Positions 50,885 to 58,933 of a stretch of DNA of 64,000 nt are shown one piece after another. Within the stretch, counting starts at the first letter, position 1, and each line of letters opens with the position of its first letter. The position numbers and the translations under genes are program-made. The notes under the pieces are model-generated. The model saw nothing but the letters and a program-made list of their open reading frames with translations. It was not told the DNA's origin and did not search any database. The stretch is from an uncultured Bradyrhizobium sp. (GTDB taxonomy: Bacteria; Pseudomonadota; Alphaproteobacteria; Rhizobiales; Xanthobacteraceae). Where the stretch lies: assembly GCF_936943645.1 (NCBI RefSeq), contig NZ_CAKZJO010000080.1:53684-117683 (forward strand). Reading direction: 5' to 3'.

Positions 50885-50992
50885 TCAGCTCTCGTCGCTC
50901 TGCCAGAAGCTCAGTGATGGCTGCACGACCACGGCAAACGCCGCAAGCGCAAGGATGGCGACGGCGACAAAAGCAATTGCGAACTCTTCCAT
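50885..50992 (-). CDS. Very small membrane protein (35 aa)
   Basis: AGGAGA lies five bases before ATG 50992. The product begins MEEFAIAFVAVAILALAAFA and ends VVVQPSLSFWQSDES: one hydrophobic helix of about 18 residues, then a short polar tail. No family is known to me. It fills part of the 347-base gap between the Gly-rich and the 173-residue secreted genes; the rest of the gap (50993-51135, 50789-50884) shows no other signal. Confidence 0.6.
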   Translation of the reverse strand: MEEFAIAFVAVAILALAAFAVVVQPSLSFWQSDES

Positions 50993-51135
50993 GGAGTCTC
51001 CTAGCGCCACAGCCCCGGCGTGGATGCCGGATCGTTGCGGCAGCATGGTGTCTCCAAGGTGGATTTAGCATGCCCTTTGAAGAACGGTTCCATGACCCGC
51101 CCGCTCCCCTCGGCTCTGCTCCTAAGGCGGCTCTC

Positions 51136-51657
51136 TCACTTCGCGGTCGGCGGAAGATCGTTCTTGAGCACGCAACGGGCGTACTCGATAAATTTCGTCC
51201 TCATCAGCACAGTGCTTTCGTCCAGTGAAATGTTATCTCGAACGATCTCCTGGATATGACCGGGGTCGCCCAGTTTCCTCCGTTCGGTGGCGAGCGTTTC
51301 CTGTGTTTCGCTGATCACCCGCTTGCCTTGTTCGATCAGTGCGTTCGCCGTTTCAGTCGACGGCACCCCCCAGTCCGTATCGAGAATGATGCGGAGGCTT
51401 TTTTCATGGGCGGCTCGCGCCTTTTCGCGATTCGAATTTGCAATGAACTTGCGCTTCCCTTTGACGAACTCCTCGACCGAGCGCAGGCACACGGCGTGAG
51501 CCGCGGGGATCGGTTTATCGGAGCTTATGTCGGGGAATCCCTCGAGCTTGTATGTGCAAGGACAAGCCAGAGCCGTGACTGGAATTGTTAGCATCAGCAC
51601 GCCGAGGCCGAGCGGGGCAAGGATGGCACGTCTTCGATAGCCGTCGGTCCGACCCAT
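51136..51657 (-). CDS. Secreted hypothetical protein (173 aa)
   Basis: An N-terminal signal (RRRAILAPLGLGVLMLTIPV, then TALA) precedes a mature part starting CPCTYKLEGFPDISSDKPIP. If cleavage is before the first Cys, a lipoprotein is possible, but the lipobox (VTALAC) is weak. The rest is rich in charged residues, with helical stretches (NREKARAAHEKSLRIILD, ANALIEQGKRVISETQETL) and one more Cys pair (ACPC and YARCVLK). I recognise no domain. ATG 51657 is preceded by AGAGAG. The gene lies between the small membrane protein and the caspase-like gene, with a 193-base gap upstream that shows nothing else. Confidence 0.65.
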   Translation of the reverse strand: MGRTDGYRRRAILAPLGLGVLMLTIPVTALACPCTYKLEGFPDISSDKPIPAAHAVCLRSVEEFVKGKRKFIANSNREKARAAHEKSLRIILDTDWGVPSTETANALIEQGKRVISETQETLATERRKLGDPGHIQEIVRDNISLDESTVLMRTKFIEYARCVLKNDLPPTAK

Positions 51658-51850
51658 GCAGATCTCTCTGAACCTCTTGGAGAAGATGATCGCAGTCTGG
51701 GTTGGAAAGATAGGAGGTTGTCAAGCCTCTTTGATTGACCCAAATGGGCTACCGTTGTCCGAATTGCGGCTTCGTTCAGCGGGAGCATTCACTCCTTCGG
51801 AGCCCGCGCATCAGCCACCTCGTCGCGACGCAACCGTCAGCGAGCAAGCT

Positions 51851-53365
51851 TCAATTATTGCTCCGGTTCGCGCTGCGGAAGCTCTTGATCTCCGAGACGC
51901 TGCCGTCGCGATAGGTCAGCTCGACCGAGACCGACTGCGTAGCTGGGGCCAGCTTCATGTAGAGCGGCATGCCGTCGGTGATCGCGCTGGGGTCGCGCAT
52001 GTCGCACGGCGGCATCTTCAGCACCTGGTTGGGCACGGCGGTGTCGATGCCGATGCGCACCTCGCGGATGGCGCAGCGATAGGACACGAGGTGCGTGTAG
52101 TAGACCAGCAGCCCGTTGAACTCGCGGAACGACAGCCAGCTCGTCGCGGTCATGTCGAGGATCTTGCGCTGGTCGCGGATCAGCGCCGCCTCGGGATCGA
52201 ACCTGATGGGGAACGGTCCCTGCATGTCGCCGGACTGGTCGACGTAGCGGACCTCGATGGTGCCGGCCTGCGCATCCGGCGGCAGCTCGATCGACGGGTT
52301 CGGCATCCGCTTGCGCGTGCGCGGATCAAGCGTGTCGATGAATCCGGTCTCGCGGAAATCGACCTTGCCGGCCATGCGCCAGGAAATGCCGAGCGTCGGG
52401 TCGGCGAACGAGAACACCACGCTCCAGCCGCCATTGTGCCGCGAGAAGCTCGCGATCGGCGCATTGGTGGCCTCCTCCTTCGGCATCTTCGGCACCGACA
52501 CCGGCGGCAACGCCGCAAGCTTCTGCGGCGGCGGATCGTCCGGCCGCGCGGCGGCATCCTTCGCCATGCCGCTGAGGAAAACATCGTCGACCATCTGGTC
52601 GAAATACACGGGCACCTGCCGGTGTTTCACGGTATCGGCCATCTCACTGACGGCGCGGCGGGTGCGCTGCGCCACCTGCACGAGGTTCTCGCCGGGCTTG
52701 AGCAGCTCCTTGGCGAAAGTGCGCGTGAACACCGAATTGGGATTGGCGTCGTCATTGGACAGGCGATCGAGCGCGGTCTGGCGGGGACCGGCCGAGAACA
52801 CCGAGAACACGCCTTCGGGCAGCTGCATCATCGGCGCGAGGCCGCCACCACCGGCGACCGCGCGGGTGCCCTTGCGCTCGAACGGGTTGTTGCGGCAGGC
52901 GTCGAACACCAGGATCGAGGTTCGCGCCTTCTTGTTCTGCAGACGTTCGATGATGCGGTCCGCCAGGATGGATGCATCGCGCACCAGCTCTTCCTGTCCT
53001 TCCGTCGCCGCCGGCACGTCGGTCGGCAGAAGGTAGTTCTGGCCTGCGATCTCGAAGCCGTGGCCGGCGTAGAAGAAGAACGCGGTATCGCCGGGCTCGA
53101 TCGCCTTGTCGAAGGCGAGCAGCGTCTCGGAGAACTGCTGCCGGTTCTGGTTCTCAGCCACCATCACCGAGAAGCCGAGCTGCTTGAGCGTGTCGCCCAT
53201 GGTGCGGGCATCGTTGACGGCCTTGAGCAGCTTTGGAACGTTCCTGTAATCGTTATTGCCGACGACGAGCGCGACGCGCTTCTCGGCATGAGCGGGAAGC
53301 GCAAAGCCGCCGAGGCTCGCTGCAAGGCCAAGGGCCGCCAGAATTCTGAAAAGCCGACGCGTCAT
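51851..53365 (-). CDS. Caspase-like protease (peptidase C14, orthocaspase type), exported
   Basis: 504 residues. Signal peptide (RLFRILAALGLAASLGGFAL, then PAHA) followed by a caspase/p20-like domain, about 30-270. The catalytic His is in FFFYAGHGFEIAGQNYLLP and the Cys in SILVFDACRNNPFERKG. The RRLF start places the protein in the periplasm or outside the cell. Residues 280-504 hold an additional domain I do not recognise (ISWRMAGKVDFRETGFID, ITYATH-free). ATG 53365 was chosen because GGGAAAC precedes it and it gives the signal peptide; the frame is open to 53473. It is divergent from an AraC regulator. Bacterial caspase-like enzymes cleave after basic residues; targets are unknown. Confidence 0.88.
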   Translation of the reverse strand: MTRRLFRILAALGLAASLGGFALPAHAEKRVALVVGNNDYRNVPKLLKAVNDARTMGDTLKQLGFSVMVAENQNRQQFSETLLAFDKAIEPGDTAFFFYAGHGFEIAGQNYLLPTDVPAATEGQEELVRDASILADRIIERLQNKKARTSILVFDACRNNPFERKGTRAVAGGGGLAPMMQLPEGVFSVFSAGPRQTALDRLSNDDANPNSVFTRTFAKELLKPGENLVQVAQRTRRAVSEMADTVKHRQVPVYFDQMVDDVFLSGMAKDAAARPDDPPPQKLAALPPVSVPKMPKEEATNAPIASFSRHNGGWSVVFSFADPTLGISWRMAGKVDFRETGFIDTLDPRTRKRMPNPSIELPPDAQAGTIEVRYVDQSGDMQGPFPIRFDPEAALIRDQRKILDMTATSWLSFREFNGLLVYYTHLVSYRCAIREVRIGIDTAVPNQVLKMPPCDMRDPSAITDGMPLYMKLAPATQSVSVELTYRDGSVSEIKSFRSANRSNN

Positions 53366-53565
53366 CACAAGTTTCCCGTTGCAGAACGGCGGAGAGGCCG
53401 CTTCCTTCGAACGGCAGTTCATTGGACCCCCTGCCGCTGTGTGATAGTCGGCCCAGACGTAACGGCGGTTCAAGGATCCCGGGCTCCGGTTCCCTGATCT
53501 GCCTATGGCAGATTCCCGCGGAATCTGCTCTTTCTAGGGCAATTGCGCTGCAAGCGGGGGCTGCC

Positions 53566-54540
53566 GTGTATCGCTGGTGTACCGACGAGGTCGAGCCGAA
53601 CGATCGCTTCGATTATTGGCGCGAGGTGCGCTCCAAGGGTTTGTTCGGGGTCACCGCCGAGCTCGAGCGCGAACGGCGCGCGGACTTCTTCGGCGAATTC
53701 TCGCTGCGCCAGCTCGGCGGCGCCGGCCTCGTCGAGCTGAAGGCCTCAGCCTACACCGTCGAGCGCAGCACGTCCGACATCGCCTACGCGCCGGGCGACG
53801 CCATCTGCGTCTACCAGCAGCTCGGCAGCGGCGGCTGGTTCGGCGGCATGCGCGGAACCGACTTTGCGATCGCCAATGGCAGCTTCGCCACCAGCCATAC
53901 CGACCTGCCCTACCGCACCGCGCCGCTGGGCGCCGGGGGCTTCCATCTGCGCATCCTCAAGATCCCCGTCAGCAGCATTCCGGCGCAGGACAAGCGTGTG
54001 CGCGAGCTTTCGCCCCGGACGTTCAGCGATCCCACCCTGGCGCCGCTGCTCGGAGCCTGCTTTGCCGAGCTCGGCGAAGCGTCCGCAGATCACGGCGCGA
54101 CCGATGCGACCTCCCTGGTCCAGGCTTTGGCCCATCTGGCGCTGATCGAGCGCGGCATCGTCAGGCCCGGCAGCCGGCGCGGACAGGCCGCGCTGCGGAC
54201 CGCCCGCCTCTCGCAGGCCCGCCGGCTGATCGCACGCCACCTGCAAAACCCGGCTCTGACGCCGACAATTGTGGCCGACGAACTCGGAGTCTCCGTGCGC
54301 CACCTGCACATGCTGTTCGAGACTGCGGCGAAGAGCTTCTCGCAGACCGTAACCGACGAACGGCTGAAACAGAGCCGCCGCCTGATGCGCGAGGCGCCCG
54401 AGCGGTTGATCGCCGATATCGCGGCCTCCTGCGGCTTCGAGAGCCTGGCGACCTATTACCGGGTCTTCAATGCCGCCTACGGCATGGCCCCAGGTGACTT
54501 CCGGTCCGACTTCCGGGCGCAGGGCTCAGCGGGGCGCTAG
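53566..54540 (+). CDS. AraC family transcriptional regulator
   Basis: 324-residue regulator. The N-terminal ~200 residues match the AraC_binding_2 type (FGEFSLRQLGGAGLVELKAS, then IAYAPGDAICVYQQLG), which usually senses a small molecule. The C-terminal two-helix-turn-helix domain is clear (SQARRLIARHLQNPALTPTI, ADELGVSVRHLHMLFE, and IAASCGFESLATYYRVFNAA). GTG 53566 follows GCGGGGG and gives a start like relatives (MYRWCTDEVEPNDRFDYW); the longer frame from 53422 has no such support. It is divergent from the caspase-like gene, which it may control. Confidence 0.88.
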   Translation: MYRWCTDEVEPNDRFDYWREVRSKGLFGVTAELERERRADFFGEFSLRQLGGAGLVELKASAYTVERSTSDIAYAPGDAICVYQQLGSGGWFGGMRGTDFAIANGSFATSHTDLPYRTAPLGAGGFHLRILKIPVSSIPAQDKRVRELSPRTFSDPTLAPLLGACFAELGEASADHGATDATSLVQALAHLALIERGIVRPGSRRGQAALRTARLSQARRLIARHLQNPALTPTIVADELGVSVRHLHMLFETAAKSFSQTVTDERLKQSRRLMREAPERLIADIAASCGFESLATYYRVFNAAYGMAPGDFRSDFRAQGSAGR

Positions 54541-54838
54541 CGGCCGTTTTGGCGGCTCCGGTCGGAGCGCCGGTCTGGGCGGAAAACCCCAGTCGGGCCC
54601 GCTATTTGGCAAAAACCTCAGGTTTTTTAGGGCCTTCCCGCGCCCGCTCCATTGACTTTGGCCAATTCCCGCCTATGTTCCGGGTCGACGCGGCTCAGAT
54701 CGAAGACCGATTCCTGAGCCTGGCGCTTTGTTCGCGTGAGTCAGCACCCCCAGCTTCTTTGAGAGCGCGCCGTTTCGGGGTGGAACGCGACAGCCTTATT
54801 ACCCTCGATTCCGAACGGCGGTTTCGACCAGAGGCTCA
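54541..54838 (+). promoter_or_regulatory. Long 5' leader of rhlE
   Basis: 298 bases between the AraC gene and rhlE. An AT-rich part at 54600-54680 (CAGGTTTTTTAGGGCC...CATTGACTTTGGCC) can hold the promoter, leaving ~170 bases of leader. DEAD-box helicase genes often have structured, cold-responsive leaders; no specific motif can be confirmed by eye. No coding signal. Confidence 0.4.
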
Positions 54839-56371
54839 ATGTCCTTTTCAGATCTCGGACTGTCCGAAAAAGTCCTCGCCGCAGTGGCGGCCACCGGTTA
54901 CACCAACCCCACCCCCATTCAGGAACAGGCGATCCCCCACGTCCTCGCACGCAAGGACGTGCTCGGCATCGCCCAGACCGGCACCGGCAAGACCGCGGCC
55001 TTCGTGCTGCCGATGCTCACCATCCTCGAAAAGGGTCGCGCCCGGGCACGCATGCCGCGCACGCTGATCCTCGAGCCGACTCGCGAGCTCGCGGCGCAGG
55101 TGAAGGAAAACTTCGACCGCTACGGCGCCGGCCAGAAACTCAACGTCGCCCTCCTGATCGGCGGCGTCTCGTTCGGCGACCAGGATGCCAAGCTGATGCG
55201 CGGCGTCGACGTGCTGATCGCGACCCCGGGACGCCTGCTCGACCACACCGAGCGCGGCGGCCTCCTGCTCACCGGCGTCGAACTGCTCGTCATCGACGAA
55301 GCCGATCGCATGCTGGACATGGGCTTCATTCCCGACATCGAGCGCATCTGCAAGCTCGTTCCCTTCACGCGGCAGACCCTGTTCTTCACCGCGACCATGC
55401 CGCCGGAAATCCGGCGCATCACCGAAGCCTTCCTGCACAACCCGCAGAAGGTCGAGGTCTCCAAGCCCGCCACCACCGCCGTCACCGTCACGCAGGCCCA
55501 GGTGCCCGCCGGACGCGAGGCGCACGAGAAGCGCGAGCTGCTGCGCCGCCTGCTGCGCGAGGCCAAGGATCTCAAGAACGCGATCATCTTCTGCAATCGC
55601 AAGCGCGAGGTCGCGATCGTTCACAAGTCGCTGCAGAAGCACGGCTTCAGCGTCGGCGCGCTGCACGGCGACATGGACCAGCCGGCCCGCATGGCCGCAC
55701 TCGACCAGTTCCGCAAGGGCGAGCTGCCTCTGCTCGTCGCCTCCGACGTCGCCGCCCGCGGTCTCGACATTCCCGAGGTCAGCCACGTCTTCAATTTCGA
55801 CGTCCCCCATCATGCCGACGACTACGTCCACCGCATCGGCCGCACCGGTCGCGCCGGCCGCACCGGCACTGCGATCTCGATCGTGACGCCGCTCGACCAG
55901 AAGTCGATGGCGGCGATCGAGAAGCTGATCGGCCAGAGCATTCCGCGCGCCGAAGGCGATTACGAAGTTCACGCCGAAGCTGGCGATGCGACCGATCGTC
56001 CGCGCGAGGCACGTGGCCGCGAGCGTTCGCGTGGAGGACGCGGCAAGCCGCAGCGTGGCCGTGAGCGTAGCCACGAGCCGCGCGAGGCGCGTGGCGAGCC
56101 GAGGCATTCTTCCGACGCGAGGCAATCGTCCGAAGCGAGGCACGCCTCCGAAACCAGGCAGCCCTCCGAAGCGCGGCATCGCTCCGAAGAGAGGCACGCG
56201 GGCGAGCCGCGTCGCAACGCACGCCAGCAGGCCAACAATAATTCGCATGTGCCGTCGATCGGCCGTCCCGAACCGCGCCGCCAGCGCGAGGCCGATACCG
56301 AGCCGGGCGATCATTCGCATCTGCCGGCGTTCCTGCTCCGGCCCGTGCGCTCGTCTCCCGCCGGCGCCTGA
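54839..56371 (+). CDS. rhlE: DEAD-box ATP-dependent RNA helicase RhlE
   Basis: 510-residue RNA helicase used in ribosome assembly and RNA turnover, especially in the cold. All DEAD-box motifs are present: Q motif around GYTNPTPIQEQAIPHVLA, motif I AQTGTGKTAAF, Ia PTRELAAQ, DEAD as VIDEADRMLDMGF, SAT as FTATMPPE, and RGLDIPEVSHVFNFDVPHHA plus YVHRIGRTGRAGRTG in domain 2. The C-terminal ~130 residues are a basic, low-complexity tail (RGRERSRGGRGKPQRGRERS) with five tandem hexapeptides of the S-E/D-x-R-x-x type (about 423-452). GAGG precedes ATG 54839. Tails of this type bind RNA nonspecifically. Confidence 0.95.
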   Translation: MSFSDLGLSEKVLAAVAATGYTNPTPIQEQAIPHVLARKDVLGIAQTGTGKTAAFVLPMLTILEKGRARARMPRTLILEPTRELAAQVKENFDRYGAGQKLNVALLIGGVSFGDQDAKLMRGVDVLIATPGRLLDHTERGGLLLTGVELLVIDEADRMLDMGFIPDIERICKLVPFTRQTLFFTATMPPEIRRITEAFLHNPQKVEVSKPATTAVTVTQAQVPAGREAHEKRELLRRLLREAKDLKNAIIFCNRKREVAIVHKSLQKHGFSVGALHGDMDQPARMAALDQFRKGELPLLVASDVAARGLDIPEVSHVFNFDVPHHADDYVHRIGRTGRAGRTGTAISIVTPLDQKSMAAIEKLIGQSIPRAEGDYEVHAEAGDATDRPREARGRERSRGGRGKPQRGRERSHEPREARGEPRHSSDARQSSEARHASETRQPSEARHRSEERHAGEPRRNARQQANNNSHVPSIGRPEPRRQREADTEPGDHSHLPAFLLRPVRSSPAGA

Positions 56372-56433
56372 CGCGCGCAAGCGCGCTCCAGGTTTCAGTT
56401 GCGGAAACAGGAAGCACACGTTTTTAGACGCTT

Positions 56434-56462
56434 CGTGAACGTAAATTTACGGGGCGTTCACG
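56434..56462. promoter_or_regulatory. Nested palindromes upstream of the diguanylate cyclase
   Basis: CGTGAACG (56434-56441) and CGTTCACG (56455-56462) form an 8-base inverted repeat. Between and partly inside them, CGTAAATTTACG (56440-56451) is a perfect 12-base palindrome. The site lies 77 bases before the GGDEF gene start and 63 after the rhlE stop, a suitable place for an operator. Confidence 0.55.
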
Positions 56463-56538
56463 ATCGTCCGTTAGCCTACGAACATAATTTAAGCATTGCT
56501 GCGGTCGTCGGCGCACCGACCGCTGTGGGGTATGTTCC

Positions 56539-57606
56539 GTGGTCAAGGTGCTCGACGAACACGAACGCACGATGGCGTTCGCCGAAGTAGCGCTCGGTCA
56601 GATCCGATCGCTTCGCCAGACGGCGATTCCGCGCAATTACGAGATCTGGTACGTCTACGCCACCGGCTACAACGCCCCGCTCAACAAGATCGTCAACGAG
56701 ACGCTGGCGCGCAGCGGCAAGCTGACCGAAGCCGATCTCGAGCAGATCTACGAGACCTATCTCTCCCACATCAAGACCACCGACCGCATCGACAAGGTCG
56801 GCGCGCGCGTCATCGGCGAGATCGACGACGTGATGCGAGTCCTGGGTGACGCACTCGGCATGACCGGCTCCTACGACGCCAGCCTGTCGGGCGCGACCGC
56901 GAAACTGTCCGCGGCCAAGAGCCGCGACCAGATCAAGGCAATCGTCGAAAGCCTGCTGCGCTCGACCAGCGAGATGCGCGACACCAACAAGGCATTGGAA
57001 GATCGCCTGACGCTGTCGAAGAACGAGATCAGCAATCTCCAGCAGAGCCTGGAGGCGATCCGCGCCGAGAGCCTGACCGACCCGCTCACCGGCCTCGGTA
57101 ACCGCAAATATTTCGACCGCATGATCGGCATGGCCGTACAGAGCGCGCTCGCCTCGGGCGAGCCGCTGTCGCTGCTGCTGTTCGACATCGATCACTTCAA
57201 GTCGTTCAACGATTCCTACGGCCATCTCACCGGCGACCAGGTGCTGCGGCTCGTCGGCCTGTCGCTGAAACAGACCATCAAGGGCCAGGACATCACCGCG
57301 CGCTATGGCGGCGAGGAGTTCGCGGTCGTGCTGCCCAACACCGCGCTGCGCCAGGCCCTCACGGTGGCCGACCACATCCGCCGCGCGGTGATGGCCAAGG
57401 AATTGAAGAAGAAATCCACCGGCGAGATCCTCGGCCGCGTCACCATCTCGGTCGGCGTCTCCATGCTCAAGCCGGGCGACGATCCCGACGCCTTGATCGA
57501 GCGCGCCGATGCCTGCCTCTACGCCGCCAAGCGCAACGGTCGCAACCGCGTGATCTGCGAAGCCGATCCGGAATACGCGGTCGAGACCCACAGCCGCGTG
57601 GCGTGA
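56539..57606 (+). CDS. Diguanylate cyclase (GGDEF protein)
   Basis: 355 residues, cytoplasmic (no membrane helix). The C-terminal GGDEF domain (about 175-335) has the active-site variant GGEEF (TARYGGEEFAVVLP), which is active in many cyclases, with LTDPLTGLGNRKYFDRMI and FDIDHFKSFNDSYGH upstream for metal and GTP binding. The inhibitory I-site (RxxD five residues before GGEEF) reads KGQD, so product feedback may be weak. The N-terminal ~170 residues (RNYEIWYVYATGYN, then a coiled coil) form a domain without a name I know. It is a separate gene after rhlE. GTG 56539 or a nearby GTG is the start. Confidence 0.92.
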   Translation: MVKVLDEHERTMAFAEVALGQIRSLRQTAIPRNYEIWYVYATGYNAPLNKIVNETLARSGKLTEADLEQIYETYLSHIKTTDRIDKVGARVIGEIDDVMRVLGDALGMTGSYDASLSGATAKLSAAKSRDQIKAIVESLLRSTSEMRDTNKALEDRLTLSKNEISNLQQSLEAIRAESLTDPLTGLGNRKYFDRMIGMAVQSALASGEPLSLLLFDIDHFKSFNDSYGHLTGDQVLRLVGLSLKQTIKGQDITARYGGEEFAVVLPNTALRQALTVADHIRRAVMAKELKKKSTGEILGRVTISVGVSMLKPGDDPDALIERADACLYAAKRNGRNRVICEADPEYAVETHSRVA

Positions 57607-57696
57607 CAGAAGAACACCACCCGCGCTTGACATTCCGACCTGACGAACGACATCTTCCTCGCCGCTGATGGCGCCCGACCGCGAGGACTTGTCGTC

Positions 57697-58227
57697 TTGC
57701 CCAACCCCCACGATTTCCACACGCCGCAACCGTCCTACACCCGGGACGAGCTGCTGAGATCGAGCGACGGCGGCTATTTTGGCCCCGGCAACGCGCAATT
57801 GCCGGCACCGCCGATGCTGATGATGGACCGCATCACGGAGATCAGCCTGGACGGCGGCGCCTATGGCAAAGGCCATATCGTCGGCGAGTTCGATATCACG
57901 CCCGGTCGCTGGTTCTTCGATTGCCACTATCGTGGCGACGCGGTGATGCCGCCAACGCTGGGGCTCGATGCCATGTGGCAGATGGTCGGCTATTGGCTCG
58001 GCTGGTCGGGCTCACCGGGCAAGGGTCGCGCCATCGGCGTCGGCGAGGTCGAGTGCACGGGCACCGTTACTCCCGACACGAAGAGCGTGCGCTACGAGGT
58101 CGCGATGCGCATGGTCCGGCGCGGCAAGCTGGTGCTTGGCATTGCGGATGGACGTGTGCTGGCGGATGGCGTGTGCGTGTTCACGGCCAAGGACATGAGG
58201 GTCGGCTTGACCCAGGCCGTGGAGTAG
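57697..58227 (+). CDS. fabA: FabA-type 3-hydroxyacyl-ACP dehydratase, stand-alone
   Basis: 176-residue hot-dog-fold enzyme of unsaturated fatty acid synthesis that dehydrates and isomerises 3-hydroxydecanoyl-ACP. The catalytic His (FDCHYRGDAVMPP) and Asp (TLGLDAMWQMVGY) are 14 residues apart as in FabA (His70/Asp84). The segments around them differ from usual rhizobial FabA: HFPGD is HYRGD and PGCLGLD is PPTLGLD. The start is TTG 57697, giving MPNPHDFHTPQPSYTRDELL, the FabA opening. There is no fabB beside it, so it is either a second copy or a specialised dehydratase. fabA/fabB is expected elsewhere. Confidence 0.85.
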   Translation: MPNPHDFHTPQPSYTRDELLRSSDGGYFGPGNAQLPAPPMLMMDRITEISLDGGAYGKGHIVGEFDITPGRWFFDCHYRGDAVMPPTLGLDAMWQMVGYWLGWSGSPGKGRAIGVGEVECTGTVTPDTKSVRYEVAMRMVRRGKLVLGIADGRVLADGVCVFTAKDMRVGLTQAVE

Positions 58228-58232
58228 GTCTC

Positions 58233-58322
58233 GTAGGGTAGGCAAAGGCGCGTAGCGCCGTGCCCACGATCTCGTCGTGATTATTTCGAACGGTGGGCAC
58301 GCTTCGCTTTACCCACCCTGCG
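58233..58322. repeat. Interspersed inverted repeat that enters the TfoX gene
   Basis: GTAGGGTAGGCAAAGGCGCG...GTGCCCAC (left arm, 58233-58267) and GTGGGCACGCTTCGCTTTAC...CCACCCTGC (right arm, 58293-58321) form a large imperfect palindrome. I recognise it from memory as one of the most common Bradyrhizobium intergenic repeats. The right arm codes for the last ~12 residues of the TfoX-type protein. Confidence 0.7.
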
Positions 58323-58724
58323 CACCGTCTTCTTGACTGCCTTCTTCGCCACACGCTTCTTCGGTGCGGCTTTCTTCGCCGCCTTCTTCCCCTTCGGCCG
58401 CGTCTTCAGCTTGGCGCGCTGAGCGGCCGCGAGCGCCGCCCTCGCCCACTGCACAAAATCATCGGAATCGTCGAACAGCCGCGCCGGCAGCTCCCAATAG
58501 GAGTTGACCACCACGGTCTTGGCGCGGGTCGAATACTGAAACGGTTTCGAGCCTTCCGCCTCGAAATCGGGAATGGTCACCTCGTCGGCGCGGAAGAACA
58601 GGCCGGCGCGCAGCGACAAAGCGAAATTGATGCCGTCGGCGGAGATGCCGTGCCCCGAGAACATCTTGCGGATGGTGACAGGGCCGAAATCGGCGAACAG
58701 GTCGATCAGGAATTCGCGGTCCAT
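58281..58724 (-). CDS. TfoX N-terminal-domain protein with lysine-rich tail
   Basis: 147 residues. The first ~100 form a TfoX/Sxy N-terminal domain (MDREFLIDLFADFGPVTIRK, MFSGHGISADGINFALSLRA, VVVNSYWELPARLFDDSDDF). The remaining ~45 are extremely basic, with the histone-H1-like pattern KKAAKKAAPKKRVAKKAVKK ending RVGKAKRAHRSK. The last 11-12 residues lie inside an intergenic repeat, so the tail was probably extended by repeat insertion. TfoX domains act in competence regulation in gammaproteobacteria; here the role is unknown. A nucleic-acid-binding tail is inference. Confidence 0.88.
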   Translation of the reverse strand: MDREFLIDLFADFGPVTIRKMFSGHGISADGINFALSLRAGLFFRADEVTIPDFEAEGSKPFQYSTRAKTVVVNSYWELPARLFDDSDDFVQWARAALAAAQRAKLKTRPKGKKAAKKAAPKKRVAKKAVKKTVRRVGKAKRAHRSK

Positions 58725-58741
58725 CGCCCAACTCTCCCCCG

Positions 58742-58907
58742 GTGTCGTCCTTGCGAAAGCAGGGACCTCAGCGCGAGCGCCTTGCGCTCGTCGCGATAAC
58801 CACAGGGTGGAGTTTAGCGAAGACTGTTCGTCGTGCCAGCTCCGGTACTGATATCTCGCTTCAAGGAGAGATCACGCGGTATGGGTCCCTGCGTTCGCAG
58901 GGACGAC
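58742..58907. repeat. Two-palindrome REP-type element
   Basis: Two related palindromes ~140 bases apart in opposite orientation: an imperfect copy near 58743-58767 (GTCGTCCTTGCGAAAGCAGG) and GTCCCTGCG-TT-CGCAGGGAC at 58885-58904. The core is the same as the perfect repeat at 17199-17224. I recognise the whole ~165-base unit from memory as a Bradyrhizobium repeat. It fills the gap between tfoX-type and sufA genes. Confidence 0.7.
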
Positions 58908-58933
58908 TGCGGAGTAAATGGCGAAAGCCGGGC

